Source: [Clostridium] aminophilum DSM 10710
GTDB taxonomy: Bacteria > Bacillota > Clostridia > Lachnospirales > Lachnospiraceae
Direction: 5' to 3'
Assembly (NCBI RefSeq): GCF_000711825.1
Contig: NZ_JONJ01000010.1
Span: forward strand, 83,564-147,563
Length of the DNA: 64,000 nt
Below, piece after piece: positions 1 through 8,555 of this stretch (positions are counted from its first letter, which is position 1; every line of letters begins with the position of its first letter). The notes under the pieces are model-generated. The model was not told the origin of the DNA. It ran no database searches and saw only the letters and a program-made list of their open reading frames with translations. Both the position numbers and the translations under genes were made by a program.

Positions 1-3
1 GCA

Positions 4-984
4 GTGAGTAATGTTTTAGATGAAGATATCAAAAAGAAAAGCTTTCATACGCTGTATCTCCTTTACGGGGAGGAGGATTTCCTCCGGCAAAGCTACAAAA
101 AACAGCTCTGTCAGGCGATGACCGGCGGAGATGACATGAATTTCAACACGTTTCACGGCAAAGACATCAGCGTGAACGAGATCATCAGCCTTGCGGACAC
201 GCTCCCGTTTTTTGCGGAGCGGAGAGTTCTTCTGATCGAGGACAGCGGCTTTTTCAAAAAGAGTCCGGAGGAGCTGGTAAAGTATCTGCCGGATATGCCG
301 GACACGACGAGCATTGTCTTTTCGGAGACGGAAGTCGATAAGCGGAGCGCACTCTATAAGAAGGTGAAAGACCTCGGTCTGATTTCCGAGATGGCGAAGC
401 AGGAGACCGGCGATCTTGCGGTCTGGGCGGCAAAGTATCTGGCACATTCCGGAAAGAAAGTGACGCGGCAGACGATGGATGAATTCCTGATGCGCACCGG
501 AAACGATATGTTGAATATCCGGTCCGAGCTGGAAAAACTCATCAGCTATGTCGGTGAAAAAGATGTCGTGGAATCGAAGGACGTGGCGGCAGTCACCACC
601 ATGCAGGTGGAGAGCCGGATCTTTGATCTGGTGGACGCGCTGGTTTCCGGGAAAATGTCGCAGGCGATGAAGCTGTACGAAGATCTGACGGCCCTCAAGG
701 AGCCGCCGATGCGGATTCTTTTTCTGATCACCCGGCAGTTCAACCAGCTTCTTTTGGTAAAGGATATGCAGGCGGGCCGTGCAGACCGTGCGGCGATCGC
801 GAAAGCGGTGAAGGTCCCGCCGTTTGCGGTGCGGAAGCTTGAAGCGCAGGCGGGAACATTTTCCAGAAAGCAGGTACTTTCCTGCGTCCAGAGCGCGGTG
901 GAACTGGAAGAGGCGGTGAAAACCGGAAGGTTATCGGATCGGATGGCGGTGGAGCTGATGATCACGCGAAAATATAAAAATTAA
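4..984 (+). CDS. holA: DNA polymerase III subunit delta (HolA)
   Basis: Clamp-loader delta subunit, which opens the beta sliding clamp during chromosome replication. The 326-residue protein begins with the family hallmark LYLLYGEEDFL (about residues 17-27). A RecQ-like alpha/beta region follows, then a helical C-terminal part (RIFDLVDALVSGK onward) with the conserved AVELEEAVKTGRLS segment. Length fits the family (about 330-345). The GTG start lies three bases from the window edge, so its ribosome site is not visible and a slightly earlier start is possible. Position just ahead of rpsT is the common Firmicutes arrangement. The identity is firm and only the exact start is uncertain. Confidence 0.93.
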   Translation: MSNVLDEDIKKKSFHTLYLLYGEEDFLRQSYKKQLCQAMTGGDDMNFNTFHGKDISVNEIISLADTLPFFAERRVLLIEDSGFFKKSPEELVKYLPDMPDTTSIVFSETEVDKRSALYKKVKDLGLISEMAKQETGDLAVWAAKYLAHSGKKVTRQTMDEFLMRTGNDMLNIRSELEKLISYVGEKDVVESKDVAAVTTMQVESRIFDLVDALVSGKMSQAMKLYEDLTALKEPPMRILFLITRQFNQLLLVKDMQAGRADRAAIAKAVKVPPFAVRKLEAQAGTFSRKQVLSCVQSAVELEEAVKTGRLSDRMAVELMITRKYKN

Positions 985-987
985 TGC

Positions 988-1015
988 TTGACATATCGCC
1001 CGAGTCTGATAGAAT
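988..1015 (+). promoter_or_regulatory. Promoter of rpsT
   Basis: A consensus -35 TTGACA (988-993), a 16-base spacer and -10 TAGAAT (1010-1015) start four bases after the holA stop codon. Transcription would leave a leader of roughly 95 bases before rpsT, giving room for feedback control by S20, though no specific fold was recognised. Confidence 0.75.
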
Positions 1016-1119
1016 ACAAGAGTATGTTTACATTTAAACTAACCGTGTCAAGGTTTAATGCAAACGCCATATGTTTCAAAGAAAACTATTAAAATCACAT
1101 TCCAATGGAGGTGTCCAAA

Positions 1120-1383
1120 TTGGCTAACATTAAATCCGCCAAGAAGAGAATCTTAGTTGCAGAGAAGAAAGCTGCAAGAAACAAAGCAATCCGTTCCGAA
1201 GTTAAGACCGAGATCAAGAAGGTCGAGGCTGCTGTAGAGGCTGGCGACAAGGCTGCTGTCGAGGCTGCTCTTAAGCATGCAACTTCCGTAATCGAGAAGG
1301 CTGGAACCAAGGGCGTATACAAGAAGAACAATGTTGCCCGCAAGGTTTCCCGCATTGCAAAGGCTGCAAACAAGGTTCAGTAA
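1120..1383 (+). CDS. rpsT: 30S ribosomal protein S20
   Basis: Primary 16S rRNA-binding protein of the small subunit. The start is taken as TTG at 1120, giving the universal S20 beginning MANIKSAKKRI, with GGAGGTG (1107-1113) eight bases upstream. An ATG at 1105 is in frame but overlaps that ribosome site and would add five atypical residues. The 87-residue lysine- and alanine-rich helical protein matches family length. It stands alone between its own promoter and a terminator. Confidence 0.96.
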   Translation: MANIKSAKKRILVAEKKAARNKAIRSEVKTEIKKVEAAVEAGDKAAVEAALKHATSVIEKAGTKGVYKKNNVARKVSRIAKAANKVQ

Positions 1384-1416
1384 TCACTGACCGATATAAA
1401 ATAAATTAACCCAATC

Positions 1417-1450
1417 AAGGACTCTGCTGGTGTGGCGGGGTCCTTTTTTT
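1417..1450 (+). terminator. Intrinsic terminator of rpsT
   Basis: The stem AAGGACTC / GGGTCCTT with one wobble pair is followed by a run of seven T residues, 33 bases after the rpsT stop codon. Confidence 0.85.
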
Positions 1451-1506
1451 ATTTCATAGGATATTTCTACGAAATTCCCTATGAAACAAAACCGCCCCGC
1501 GAGGAT

Positions 1507-1559
1507 GCGCACGCCGCTGTAAGTAAGCTGTCACCTAACGGTGACCAGCGGCGGCGCGC
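1507..1559. repeat. Long GC-rich hairpin in intergenic DNA
   Basis: An outer stem (GCGCACGCCGCTG against CAGCGGCGGCGCGC) encloses a second perfect hairpin GTCACC-TAAC-GGTGAC at 1530-1545. No T-run follows, so it is not a standard terminator. It lies in the 450-base gap between rpsT and the L,D-transpeptidase gene, where no coding sequence was found. Function unknown. Confidence 0.5.
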
Positions 1560-1560
1560 A

Positions 1561-1622
1561 AAGTTCGCAAGCTCATCTCAGGAGTGATGGGCGAGGGGAG
1601 TCGAAGTCCGCTTGCGGACTTT
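1561..1622 (+). repeat. Dispersed intergenic repeat, copy 1
   Basis: This segment contains the perfect hairpin AAGTCCGC-TT-GCGGACTT (1604-1621) and upstream blocks TTCGCAAGCTC and GGGGAG. A similar layout in the opposite orientation is found at 16326-16396, including a matching GAAGTCC...GGACTTTGT core. The two copies are diverged. It may be a small non-coding repeat family of this genome. Confidence 0.45.
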
Positions 1623-1784
1623 GTCATAGATATAATGCTATTGAAAACGCTGGCGTTCGAAGCGCGTGATACATTATGAAAATATATTTCCCGGATGAAG
1701 AGATAAAAAAGGATTTGCGGAAGAATCCCGGAATAATGCGCAACAGGAAGAAGGTCGAAAAGAGGGCAGAAAACAAGAATTTCC

Positions 1785-1811
1785 TTGACGTAACCTCCGT
1801 TTGGGTATAAA
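1785..1811 (+). promoter_or_regulatory. Possible promoter of the L,D-transpeptidase gene
   Basis: TTGACG (1785-1790) and TATAAA (1806-1811) are separated by 15 bases, shorter than ideal. It is the best candidate in the gap ahead of the gene at 1901. Confidence 0.35.
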
Positions 1812-1900
1812 AAGGTATTTGGCGCTGTCTGTGGGCAGGCAGCAGAGTGTAGGTATGAACGGTGCAGCGGAGAAAGCCCCGTTGCAGGGAGGATGAAAAC

Positions 1901-2788
1901 GTGAATACAGAAAATCAGAGCAGAAATGTCAAGGGGATTCTATTTTATCTGGCAGTATTTGTCGCTGCGGTTGTGCTGATGATTTCAGGAACAACGACGA
2001 CGGCATTTGCGGGAAAATATGAGAATGTTACCGTGAAGGGCGGCCACGCAGGACCGGCTTCCACCGGATGGATGCAGAATGCGGACGGAACCTGGAATTA
2101 TCTTGCAAGCGGCAGCGCACTGAAGAGCCAGTGGCAGGAGATCGGCGGAAACTGGTATTATTTCAATCACGACGGTCTGATGCTCACCGGATGGCAGGAT
2201 CTGACACAGAGATACTATTTCAGCAGTGAAGGAAAGATGCAGAAGGGCTGGCAGAATATCGACGGCGTTGATTATTATTTCGCCGAGGATGGCGACACGA
2301 CTCACTCCGTCGGCGCGCTCTACGTCAACGAGGCGACACCGGACGGCAACAAGGTGGATGCGACCGGCGCAAAGGTTGATCCGGCAAGACCAAACCCGAC
2401 CGGATATGCCAACTGCGTTGAGGTTTCCATCGGAGAGCAGTCCATGTACTGCTACCGCAACAATCAGCTGGTGCTCTCTTCTCCGTGCGTAACCGGCAGA
2501 CTGGGCGCACATGACACCACACAGGGCGTACACCGGATCCAGGCAAAACAGCTGAACCGCGTGCTCAGAGGAACCAATGACAACGGAACCCCGTATGCAT
2601 CTCCGGTAAAATACTGGATGCCGTTCTACAACGGCGAGGGACTCCATGATGCTTCCTGGAGATCCAATTTCGGCGGCGCAATCTACACCACCGGCGGTTC
2701 TCACGGCTGTGTAAACCTGCCGACCGACATTGCGGCTCAGCTCTATAATCTGGTTTATGTCGGTATGCCGGTTGTGATTCACGCATAA
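1901..2788 (+). CDS. L,D-transpeptidase with N-terminal wall-binding repeats
   Basis: Predicted secreted or membrane-anchored peptidoglycan cross-linking enzyme. The chosen GTG start (1901) has AGGGAGG eight bases upstream. One hydrophobic segment (about residues 12-36, ending TTTTAFAG) acts as signal or anchor. Residues about 50-140 hold three to four aromatic repeats of the choline/glucan-binding type (GWMQNADGTWNYL, GGNWYYFNHDGLMLTGW, YYFSSEGKMQKGW). The C-terminal 130 residues are a YkuD domain with the active-site signature GGSHGCVNLP, in which Cys is the nucleophile. Its neighbours (two-component system, second wall-repeat protein) suggest an envelope locus. The substrate is inferred from the family only. 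Confidence 0.88.
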   Translation: MNTENQSRNVKGILFYLAVFVAAVVLMISGTTTTAFAGKYENVTVKGGHAGPASTGWMQNADGTWNYLASGSALKSQWQEIGGNWYYFNHDGLMLTGWQDLTQRYYFSSEGKMQKGWQNIDGVDYYFAEDGDTTHSVGALYVNEATPDGNKVDATGAKVDPARPNPTGYANCVEVSIGEQSMYCYRNNQLVLSSPCVTGRLGAHDTTQGVHRIQAKQLNRVLRGTNDNGTPYASPVKYWMPFYNGEGLHDASWRSNFGGAIYTTGGSHGCVNLPTDIAAQLYNLVYVGMPVVIHA

Positions 2789-2820
2789 ATTTACTGAAAA
2801 AATATCATATCGCGTTCAGG

Positions 2821-2861
2821 GAAAGCATTCGATGCGGAGAGATTCGTGTCGGATGCTTTTT
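2821..2861 (+). terminator. Terminator after the L,D-transpeptidase gene
   Basis: An imperfect stem (AAGCATTCGA against TCGGATGCTT) is followed directly by a T-run, about 35 bases after the stop codon. Confidence 0.7.
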
Positions 2862-3020
2862 GCTTACGCGGGATGAATACGCCTCTTAGCGGAAGGAAGA
2901 CAGAAAAACGTAACATTCTGGCGATGGACTGTTTAGAAAGTTTGCATAAAATGATAATGAGCTTTGTTAAAATGGTCATAATGACGATATATGATTATAT
3001 GACAGATCGAGGTGGCCGCT

Positions 3021-4262
3021 ATGATGTCTGAACGAAAGAAAACCATTGAATCGAAGGTATTTCGCTCCAATACGTTTATGGTTCTTTTTGTGCTGCTCAC
3101 TTTTCTGACCGTCAATCTGGTCACGCTGAAGATTTATTCCAAAATTGTGGAACAGCGTTTTAACGAGGCGATCACAGAGATGCTGAAAGATACTTATGAT
3201 CCGGAGAAGGACCTGGAAGAAGAGCTCGAAGCGCGAATGGCGATCGAAGGCGGAGAGGTGGATGATCTTCTGCAGACATACGCCGAGTCCTGGAGCGGTT
3301 TCTTCATTCTGTTTGCGGCGGACGGTGCAATCTGTATCGGCGGTCTTCTTCTGATCAGCCAGTTCTTCACCAAGCGGCTTTCCGGAAGCATTATGGTTCC
3401 TTTGGACGAACTGGAGAGCGGAGCCAGAAGGATTCGTGACGGAAATCTGAAGACCGATATCTGTTACGAGGGGATTGAGGAATTTGAACATGTCTGCGGT
3501 CAGTTCAACCGGATGCAGCACTCCATTCTGGAGGCACAGGAGCAGAACGCGCGTTATGAGAAAGCGAGAACCGAGATGATCGCCGGCATTTCCCACGATC
3601 TTCGCACGCCGCTGACGGCGGTGCGCGGAACCGTGAAGGGGCTGATGGACGGAGTGGCGGTGACGCCGGAACAGCAGCAGAAATTCCTGCAGAGAGCCTA
3701 TCAGCGGACGGGAGATATGGAAGTGCTTCTCCGGAATCTGCTGTATCTGTCCCGCGTAGAGACCGGGCATATTCCGCTTCAGATGGACAGTTTTGACGCG
3801 GATCTGTTTTTGGATGGATATGTGAAAGACCGGCAGGAGACCAATGAAGACCTCATATTGGAGTTTGATTCCGCGAACCGGCCGGTGATGATCTGGGCAG
3901 ATCCCGATCAGATCGTTCGGATTCTGGACAATCTTCTGGAGAACAGTAAAAAATATGCGGAAGCGGATCCGCTGAAGCTCCGGATCGGAATCCGGCAGTC
4001 CGGAGACCGCGTGGTGATCGATTTTAGTGACAACGGAAAAGGCGTGCCGGAGGATCAGATCGAGAATATTTTTGAGGAATTTTACCGGGGCGATGAGTCC
4101 AGAAACCGGACGAAGGGAAACGGACTGGGGCTCTACATTGTCCGTTCGCTGATGCATGGAATGAACGGATCCGTGACCGCGGAGTCGGATCACGGAATGA
4201 TCTTTCATCTGAGCTTTTGCAGCGGAAGAGACGACACCGAAAGCACGGAAGCTGAGAAGTGA
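3021..4262 (+). CDS. Sensor histidine kinase
   Basis: Membrane sensor of a two-component system. Transmembrane segment 1 lies near residues 18-40 (VLFVLLTFLTVNLV) and segment 2 near residues 95-115 (FAADGAICIGGLLLI), enclosing a short acidic extracellular loop. A HAMP linker, the H-box (IAGISHDLRTPLTAVRG, phospho-accepting His), the N-box (DNLLENSKKYAE) and the ATP-binding glycine boxes (DNGKGVPEDQ, GNGLGLYIV) follow in order. The ATG at 3021 has GAGGTGG six bases upstream; a GTG at 3012 is in frame but overlaps that site. Its partner regulator follows. Signal unknown; envelope stress is a guess from the neighbours. Confidence 0.93.
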   Translation: MMSERKKTIESKVFRSNTFMVLFVLLTFLTVNLVTLKIYSKIVEQRFNEAITEMLKDTYDPEKDLEEELEARMAIEGGEVDDLLQTYAESWSGFFILFAADGAICIGGLLLISQFFTKRLSGSIMVPLDELESGARRIRDGNLKTDICYEGIEEFEHVCGQFNRMQHSILEAQEQNARYEKARTEMIAGISHDLRTPLTAVRGTVKGLMDGVAVTPEQQQKFLQRAYQRTGDMEVLLRNLLYLSRVETGHIPLQMDSFDADLFLDGYVKDRQETNEDLILEFDSANRPVMIWADPDQIVRILDNLLENSKKYAEADPLKLRIGIRQSGDRVVIDFSDNGKGVPEDQIENIFEEFYRGDESRNRTKGNGLGLYIVRSLMHGMNGSVTAESDHGMIFHLSFCSGRDDTESTEAEK

Positions 4263-4327
4263 GTGATGTCCGGCAGGAGGAAGATGCCCCTTTGACTTTC
4301 AGAAAACAGTTAGGAGAGCGATATAAG

Positions 4328-5059
4328 ATGGATGAGAAGAAAAAGATTCTGATTATCGAAGATGATGAAGATATCAGCATGATTGAGGAGGCGTACCTTT
4401 CCGCAGCCGGTTACGAGGTGGAGGTGCATCGGGACGGAAAAGAACTGGAGAAACTTGCCGCATCCGGGGTATACTCCCTTTTTCTGATCGACGTCATGCT
4501 GCCGGGGAGAAACGGATATGAGCTCTGCAAGGCAATCCGGAGTCTGACGGCTGTGCCGATTCTGATGGTGACGGCGAGGACCGAGGCGATCGATAAGATT
4601 CAGGGACTGGGAAACGGGGCCGACGACTACATTTCCAAGCCGTTTGATCCGGCGGAGCTGGTGGCCCGCGTCAATGCGAATCTTCGCCAGTATGACCGGA
4701 TCGTGGAGAGCGCCGGAAATGAGGCGCTGAAAGAAATGCAGGAAAATGAGAACGACGCCGAGGAGATCGTGATCGGCGATCTTCATATCTTCCCGAAAGG
4801 CTATCGCGTTACCAAGAACGGGGAGGAGATCTCGCTGAAGACGAGAGAATTTGAACTTCTCTGCTTCCTTGCGCAGAACCCGAACATTCTCTTTAATAAG
4901 GAACAACTCTATGAGAAAATCTGGGGCTATGATTACGTCGGCGATGCGGCGACGGTGATCGTTCATATCAACCGAATCCGTGAGAAGATCGAGGATGAGC
5001 CGAAAAAGCCAAAACTTCTGGAGACGGTCTGGGGCGCCGGATACCGGATGAACAAATAA
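4328..5059 (+). CDS. OmpR/PhoB-family response regulator
   Basis: DNA-binding partner of the kinase just upstream. Residues 6-120 form the receiver domain: acidic pair EDDED, phospho-acceptor Asp in FLIDVMLPGRNG, and conserved Lys in YISKPFDP. The C-terminal winged helix shows LKTREFELLCFLAQNPN and VIVHINRIREKIE. The ATG at 4328 is preferred because the receiver starts immediately and AGGAG lies 11 bases upstream. An in-frame GTG at 4259 would overlap the kinase stop and add 23 residues without family support. Targets are unknown; nearby wall-protein genes are plausible. Confidence 0.92.
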   Translation: MDEKKKILIIEDDEDISMIEEAYLSAAGYEVEVHRDGKELEKLAASGVYSLFLIDVMLPGRNGYELCKAIRSLTAVPILMVTARTEAIDKIQGLGNGADDYISKPFDPAELVARVNANLRQYDRIVESAGNEALKEMQENENDAEEIVIGDLHIFPKGYRVTKNGEEISLKTREFELLCFLAQNPNILFNKEQLYEKIWGYDYVGDAATVIVHINRIREKIEDEPKKPKLLETVWGAGYRMNK

Positions 5060-5074
5060 ATGACGGAAAAAGAA

Positions 5075-5185
5075 AAAAGGATAAAAGCGAAAAGGATATA
5101 AGAAAAAAGGATAAAAGAGAAAAAAGAAAAGGATAAAAGCGAAGCGGGAAAAAGACAAAAGGACAAAAAACAGAAAAAGAGAGAA
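5075..5185 (+). repeat. Purine-rich imperfect tandem repeat
   Basis: Four or more degenerate copies of a unit like AAAAGGATAAAAGCG follow the response-regulator stop codon. The strand is almost pure A and G. No convincing coding frame runs through it. It is one of several repeat tracts placed directly behind genes in this window. Confidence 0.55.
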
Positions 5186-5223
5186 AAGATTCAGGTTGAA
5201 AAATATGCCGGCACGGAATGTCA

Positions 5224-5262
5224 GCGCAGTTGGACGGGAAAGGTCCGGCTGCGTTTTTTTTT
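5224..5262 (+). terminator. Terminator of the two-component operon
   Basis: The stem CGCAG/CTGCG with an inner GGAC/GTCC pairing is followed by nine T residues. Confidence 0.8.
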
Positions 5263-5610
5263 GCGGTATAGGAACCCTATAACACAAAAAACGCTCCGCA
5301 GCTGACTCGCCAAAGCCCACGCCTTAATGAGGTCCTGGAGACTGCCGTTAAACGCTCGAAACTCGCAAAGCGTGTTAGGACTCGTTTGGTCATTCTTCTG
5401 GGAAATCCCGGAAACTGTCATCTTTTGGTAGAAAACAGTTTAGAAACGGTTTAGGAAATCCCGACTTTTCGTTTAAGAGGTTTCGTTATAGTGATATGCG
5501 TAGGGCGGAACGGGCAATTCAGGGGTTGCCCGCGCTGTCCTGACAGTTTGTGCGGGCAGTCGCCAATAATCAGGGTGATACAGACTCCGGATTTTGGCGG
5601 GGAGCCGCGA

Positions 5611-5647
5611 CAGCGCATGAAAACCGCCGGGCGTGTTTCATGCGCTG
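5611..5647 (+). promoter_or_regulatory. Perfect 12-bp inverted repeat upstream of the wall-binding gene
   Basis: CAGCGCATGAAA (5611-5622) is exactly complementary to 5636-5647, with a GC-rich 13-base loop. It ends about 13 bases before the AAAGGAG ribosome site of the gene at 5678 and has no T-run. It could be a regulator-binding site or an mRNA hairpin controlling translation. The rest of 5263-5610 shows no gene or clear signal. Confidence 0.5.
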
Positions 5648-5677
5648 AAACGAAAAGAAAAGGAGTGAGCATAAACA

Positions 5678-7312
5678 ATGAATAAGAAGGCAAAACTTGT
5701 TGCAGTATTATCTGTGTCTGCCATTCTCGCACTCGGTGCCTCTCAGGCATCATTTGCGGCCGGCTGGGAGAAGGATTCCACCGGTGTATGGCATTATTAT
5801 GACAAAGATGACGAGATGGTGACCGGTTCCTGGCAGAAGGACGGAAATAAATTCTTCTATCTGGATGATGACGGTAATATGAAGACCAACGGATGGGTTG
5901 ACGATGAGCACTATGTCGGCTCAGACGGCGCCATGCTGGTTAACCAGTGGGTTAAGACATCGGATTCCGATGACAGCGACAGCTCCGCTCCGGGCGAGAA
6001 CGACGAGCATTGGTACTATTTCGGCACAAAGGGAAAGAAAGTGACCGACGGTTCCAAGAAGATTAACGGCAAGACCTACTACTTCGATTCCGACGGTAAG
6101 ATGCAGTACGGCTGGTATCAGAAGGGCGATGATATCTTCTATCTCGGAACAGAGGATCAGGGTTGGAGAGTGGAGAGCAAGTGGCTCTGGCTCCAGAATC
6201 CGGGGGAAGCGCACGATGAAAATGACGAGGATTCCAAGGAGATCAGCTTCAAGGGTGAGAACTGCACCGGCGATACGGATTCCCAGAAGTGTGAATCCGA
6301 GGGATGGTATTATTTCCAGAACTCCGGAAAACTCTACACCGGCGCAAGCAGAAAGAAGATCAATGGAAGCTATTTCATGTTCAACGGCCACGGACAGATG
6401 CTGTATGAGTGGATCGACGGCGATACCAAGGTGACACGCAGCTCCAATGCGAACCTTGACGGAAATCTCCCGGAGAATGCCACCAGAGCATCCATCGACA
6501 AGATGTACTACTTTACGCCGAACGGCGAGGGCAAGGCAGACGGCGGTGCCGCAAAGGGCTGGTTTGAGATTACCGGATCCAGAGATCTCGGCACCGATGA
6601 CGATACCGACTGGTACTGGGTAAAGAACACCAAGGGTGAGATTATGCACGCGGGAAGCCGTGATGCGAACGGCCTGACCGATGAGGGCAAGGACGTTTAC
6701 CGCAAGAAGGAGAAGATCTCCTGGAACGGCAAGACCGGAACCTTCGCATTTGATGAGAACGGAAGAATGAAGACCGGACTGCAGTATATTGGCGGTCACA
6801 CCTACTACTTTGACGGCGACGGCTACATGAAGACCGGTAAGATCAGTAACCTGGAAGAGGATGACAACAACACCTACTACTATTCCTTCAAGACCAAGAA
6901 AGGCGGCTCCGGTCAGGGCGTTGACGGTGTAGATCACGATACGCTGTACTTCCAGGGTAAGCGTCTGGAGGCACAGGACGACAACCGTGTATTCAAGATC
7001 GGCAACAAGTTCTATCTGGTCAACAAGAGCGGTAAGATCCAGAAGAGCAAGACAAAGAAGTACAATATTGAGACCGTTGACGGCAATACCTACTCCAAGT
7101 GCAAGGTTGAGATGAGCGGTCAAAACATCAAGTCCGCTGTCGATGAGGACGGAAACGTTCTGAATCTGAATGAGATTGCGGAAGTACCGCACATCGAGCT
7201 GCTGGATAACTGGATGTATCCGAATGCGAACGGCGCAGTCGGCATCATGCCGAAGCAGGACGGCGCAGACACCCTCACTCCGGCGGCACTCGGAAATGAA
7301 GCCGAGAAGTAA
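5678..7312 (+). CDS. Secreted wall-binding repeat protein
   Basis: A 544-residue exported protein with a classic signal peptide (lysines, hydrophobic core, cleavage near QASFA-AGW). The mature part is a chain of choline/glucan-binding-type repeats of about 20 residues with GW and YYF motifs (for example GWEKDSTGVWHYYDKD, TYYFDSDGKMQYGW, HTYYFDGDGYMKTG), separated by acidic Asp/Glu-rich stretches. No enzymatic domain was recognised, so it is probably a surface adhesin or a non-catalytic wall protein. Start set by ATG with AAAGGAG 12 bases upstream. Codon use looks like a well-expressed gene. Confidence 0.85.
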   Translation: MNKKAKLVAVLSVSAILALGASQASFAAGWEKDSTGVWHYYDKDDEMVTGSWQKDGNKFFYLDDDGNMKTNGWVDDEHYVGSDGAMLVNQWVKTSDSDDSDSSAPGENDEHWYYFGTKGKKVTDGSKKINGKTYYFDSDGKMQYGWYQKGDDIFYLGTEDQGWRVESKWLWLQNPGEAHDENDEDSKEISFKGENCTGDTDSQKCESEGWYYFQNSGKLYTGASRKKINGSYFMFNGHGQMLYEWIDGDTKVTRSSNANLDGNLPENATRASIDKMYYFTPNGEGKADGGAAKGWFEITGSRDLGTDDDTDWYWVKNTKGEIMHAGSRDANGLTDEGKDVYRKKEKISWNGKTGTFAFDENGRMKTGLQYIGGHTYYFDGDGYMKTGKISNLEEDDNNTYYYSFKTKKGGSGQGVDGVDHDTLYFQGKRLEAQDDNRVFKIGNKFYLVNKSGKIQKSKTKKYNIETVDGNTYSKCKVEMSGQNIKSAVDEDGNVLNLNEIAEVPHIELLDNWMYPNANGAVGIMPKQDGADTLTPAALGNEAEK

Positions 7313-7495
7313 TACCGTTTTTTTGAACAGTCCCGCTTTATGACAGAGAGCGGAAGTGCTGATATTTTTTTTCCGAAACGGACGGCGGAGCGGATGAACC
7401 CGCCGCCCGTATTCTATATCTCGGGAGAGGGTTTGTGCGCAGTCCTTTTTTCTTTTTTCATAATTTGTAAATGCTTAAATGATATCTTTGGTGAG

Positions 7496-7537
7496 AAGCA
7501 GTTTCCGGAACAACCAGCCGGAGGCTGCTTTCTTTTT
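7496..7537 (+). terminator. Terminator behind the wall-binding gene
   Basis: A strong stem (AGCAGTTTCCGG against CCGGAGGCTGCT, two wobble pairs) with loop AACAACCAG is followed by TTTCTTTTT. The region 7313-7495 before it has no supportable gene. Confidence 0.8.
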
Positions 7538-7671
7538 GCGGGCAAAACTTTTGGAAGGAGAGACTTTTGGGGATGAGTTTTCACAGGGGATTTTTGCGGG
7601 AGAATATTTCATTGCAATGTCAGTGACAAAAGATGTCCGGGAAAGCACATGCGCGGAGCGGAAGGAATCTG

Positions 7672-7680
7672 TGCTACAAT
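7672..7680 (+). promoter_or_regulatory. Extended -10 promoter candidate
   Basis: TGCTACAAT gives the TG-N-TANNAT form of an extended -10 element about 38 bases before the LOG-family gene. No good -35 is present at the expected distance. Confidence 0.35.
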
Positions 7681-7717
7681 ACGCTCATACATGTTTGACA
7701 GCGGGAGGAGACTATCC

Positions 7718-8281
7718 ATGAACATTACAGTATATCTCGGATCATCATTCGGCAAAGATGAGAAATATCGAAGAGCGGCGGAACGGCTCGGAACCTGGAT
7801 CGGGGAGAATGGACACCGTCTGATTTACGGAGGCAGCAGAGTCGGACTGATGGGCGTTCTGTCCACCGCGGTTCTCGGTGCGGGCGGTCATGTCATCGGC
7901 GTGGAACCGGAATTTTTCGTGAAGAATGCGCTTCAGAATGAAGATATTGATGAACTGATTGTGACAAAAGACATGCGGGAGCGAAAGGGAAAGATGATCG
8001 AACTGGGCGATGCGTTCATCGCTTTTCCGGGAGGGACCGGTACGCTGGAGGAGATCACTGAGGTGATGGAAATGACGACGCTGGCCCGCATCGAAGAGGG
8101 GAAAGAAGGCGGCATTGACAGTCCGTGCATCTTCTTCAATCTGGACGGATACTACGATCACATCCGGGCGCTGCTTTTGCAGATGGTGGAAGCCGGTTTT
8201 CTGGAAAAACATCGTCTCGGCGGAGTGCATTTTGCGGAGAGTCTGGAGGAGATTGTGCAGATTCTGACTTCCGGATCATGA
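7718..8281 (+). CDS. LOG-family protein (TIGR00730, Rossmann fold)
   Basis: A 187-residue member of the LOG family; characterised members release base from nucleoside 5-prime monophosphates such as cytokinin ribotides. The family signature PGGTGTLEE is present near residue 104, and the N-terminus VYLGSSFGKDEKY and IYGGSRVGLMG form the nucleotide-binding part. ATG at 7718 with GGGAGGAG seven bases upstream fixes the start. Physiological substrate in this organism is unknown. Its stop codon overlaps the first unit of a 33-bp tandem repeat. Confidence 0.87.
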   Translation: MNITVYLGSSFGKDEKYRRAAERLGTWIGENGHRLIYGGSRVGLMGVLSTAVLGAGGHVIGVEPEFFVKNALQNEDIDELIVTKDMRERKGKMIELGDAFIAFPGGTGTLEEITEVMEMTTLARIEEGKEGGIDSPCIFFNLDGYYDHIRALLLQMVEAGFLEKHRLGGVHFAESLEEIVQILTSGS

Positions 8282-8407
8282 TCGGGCAGTATGGTGCTCC
8301 GGCGGTCCTGATGATCGGGCAGTATAGCGCTTCGGCGGTCATCATGATCGGGGATAACAGCGCTGCGCAGTCCTGATGATCGGGGGAGTACCGTGTTACG
8401 GCGGCCA
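8278..8407 (+). repeat. 33-bp tandem repeat, four units
   Basis: Units begin ATGATCGGG at 8278, 8311, 8344 and 8376. The first unit overlaps the stop codon of the LOG gene as ATGA. The first three units form an open frame of 32 codons with an 11-residue periodicity (MIGQYGAPAVL, MIGQYSASAVI, MIGDNSAAQS). Whether it is translated is unknown. Confidence 0.7.
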
Positions 8408-8419
8408 GGAAAAATGGTG

Positions 8420-8555
8420 ACCGGGAATTGGCAGCGGAACCGGAGCGAAGAATCGGCAGATAGGTCGGCGTGCGGAACCGGCGTGAGGAACCGGCAGTGG
8501 AACCGGAGCGAGGGACCGGCAGTGGAACCGGTACACGGAACCGGCGCACGGCGTA
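8420..8555 (+). repeat. Degenerate GGAACCGG repeat tract
   Basis: About seven copies of GGAACCGG-like octamers spaced roughly 15 bases apart follow the 33-bp repeat. Together the two tracts fill most of the 480-base gap before lepA. No gene was found there. Confidence 0.55.

Noticed and set aside
1985..2782. Long minus-strand open frame inside the L,D-transpeptidase gene
   Set aside because: It is a mirror of a clearly coding plus-strand gene and has no family features or ribosome site. Similar minus-strand frames inside the wall-binding gene, lepA, prmA, rnjA, trhP, era and ppdK were rejected for the same reason.
7340..7721. Two overlapping frames of about 80 codons before the LOG gene
   Set aside because: One runs through the terminator at 7496-7537 and neither has a family match.
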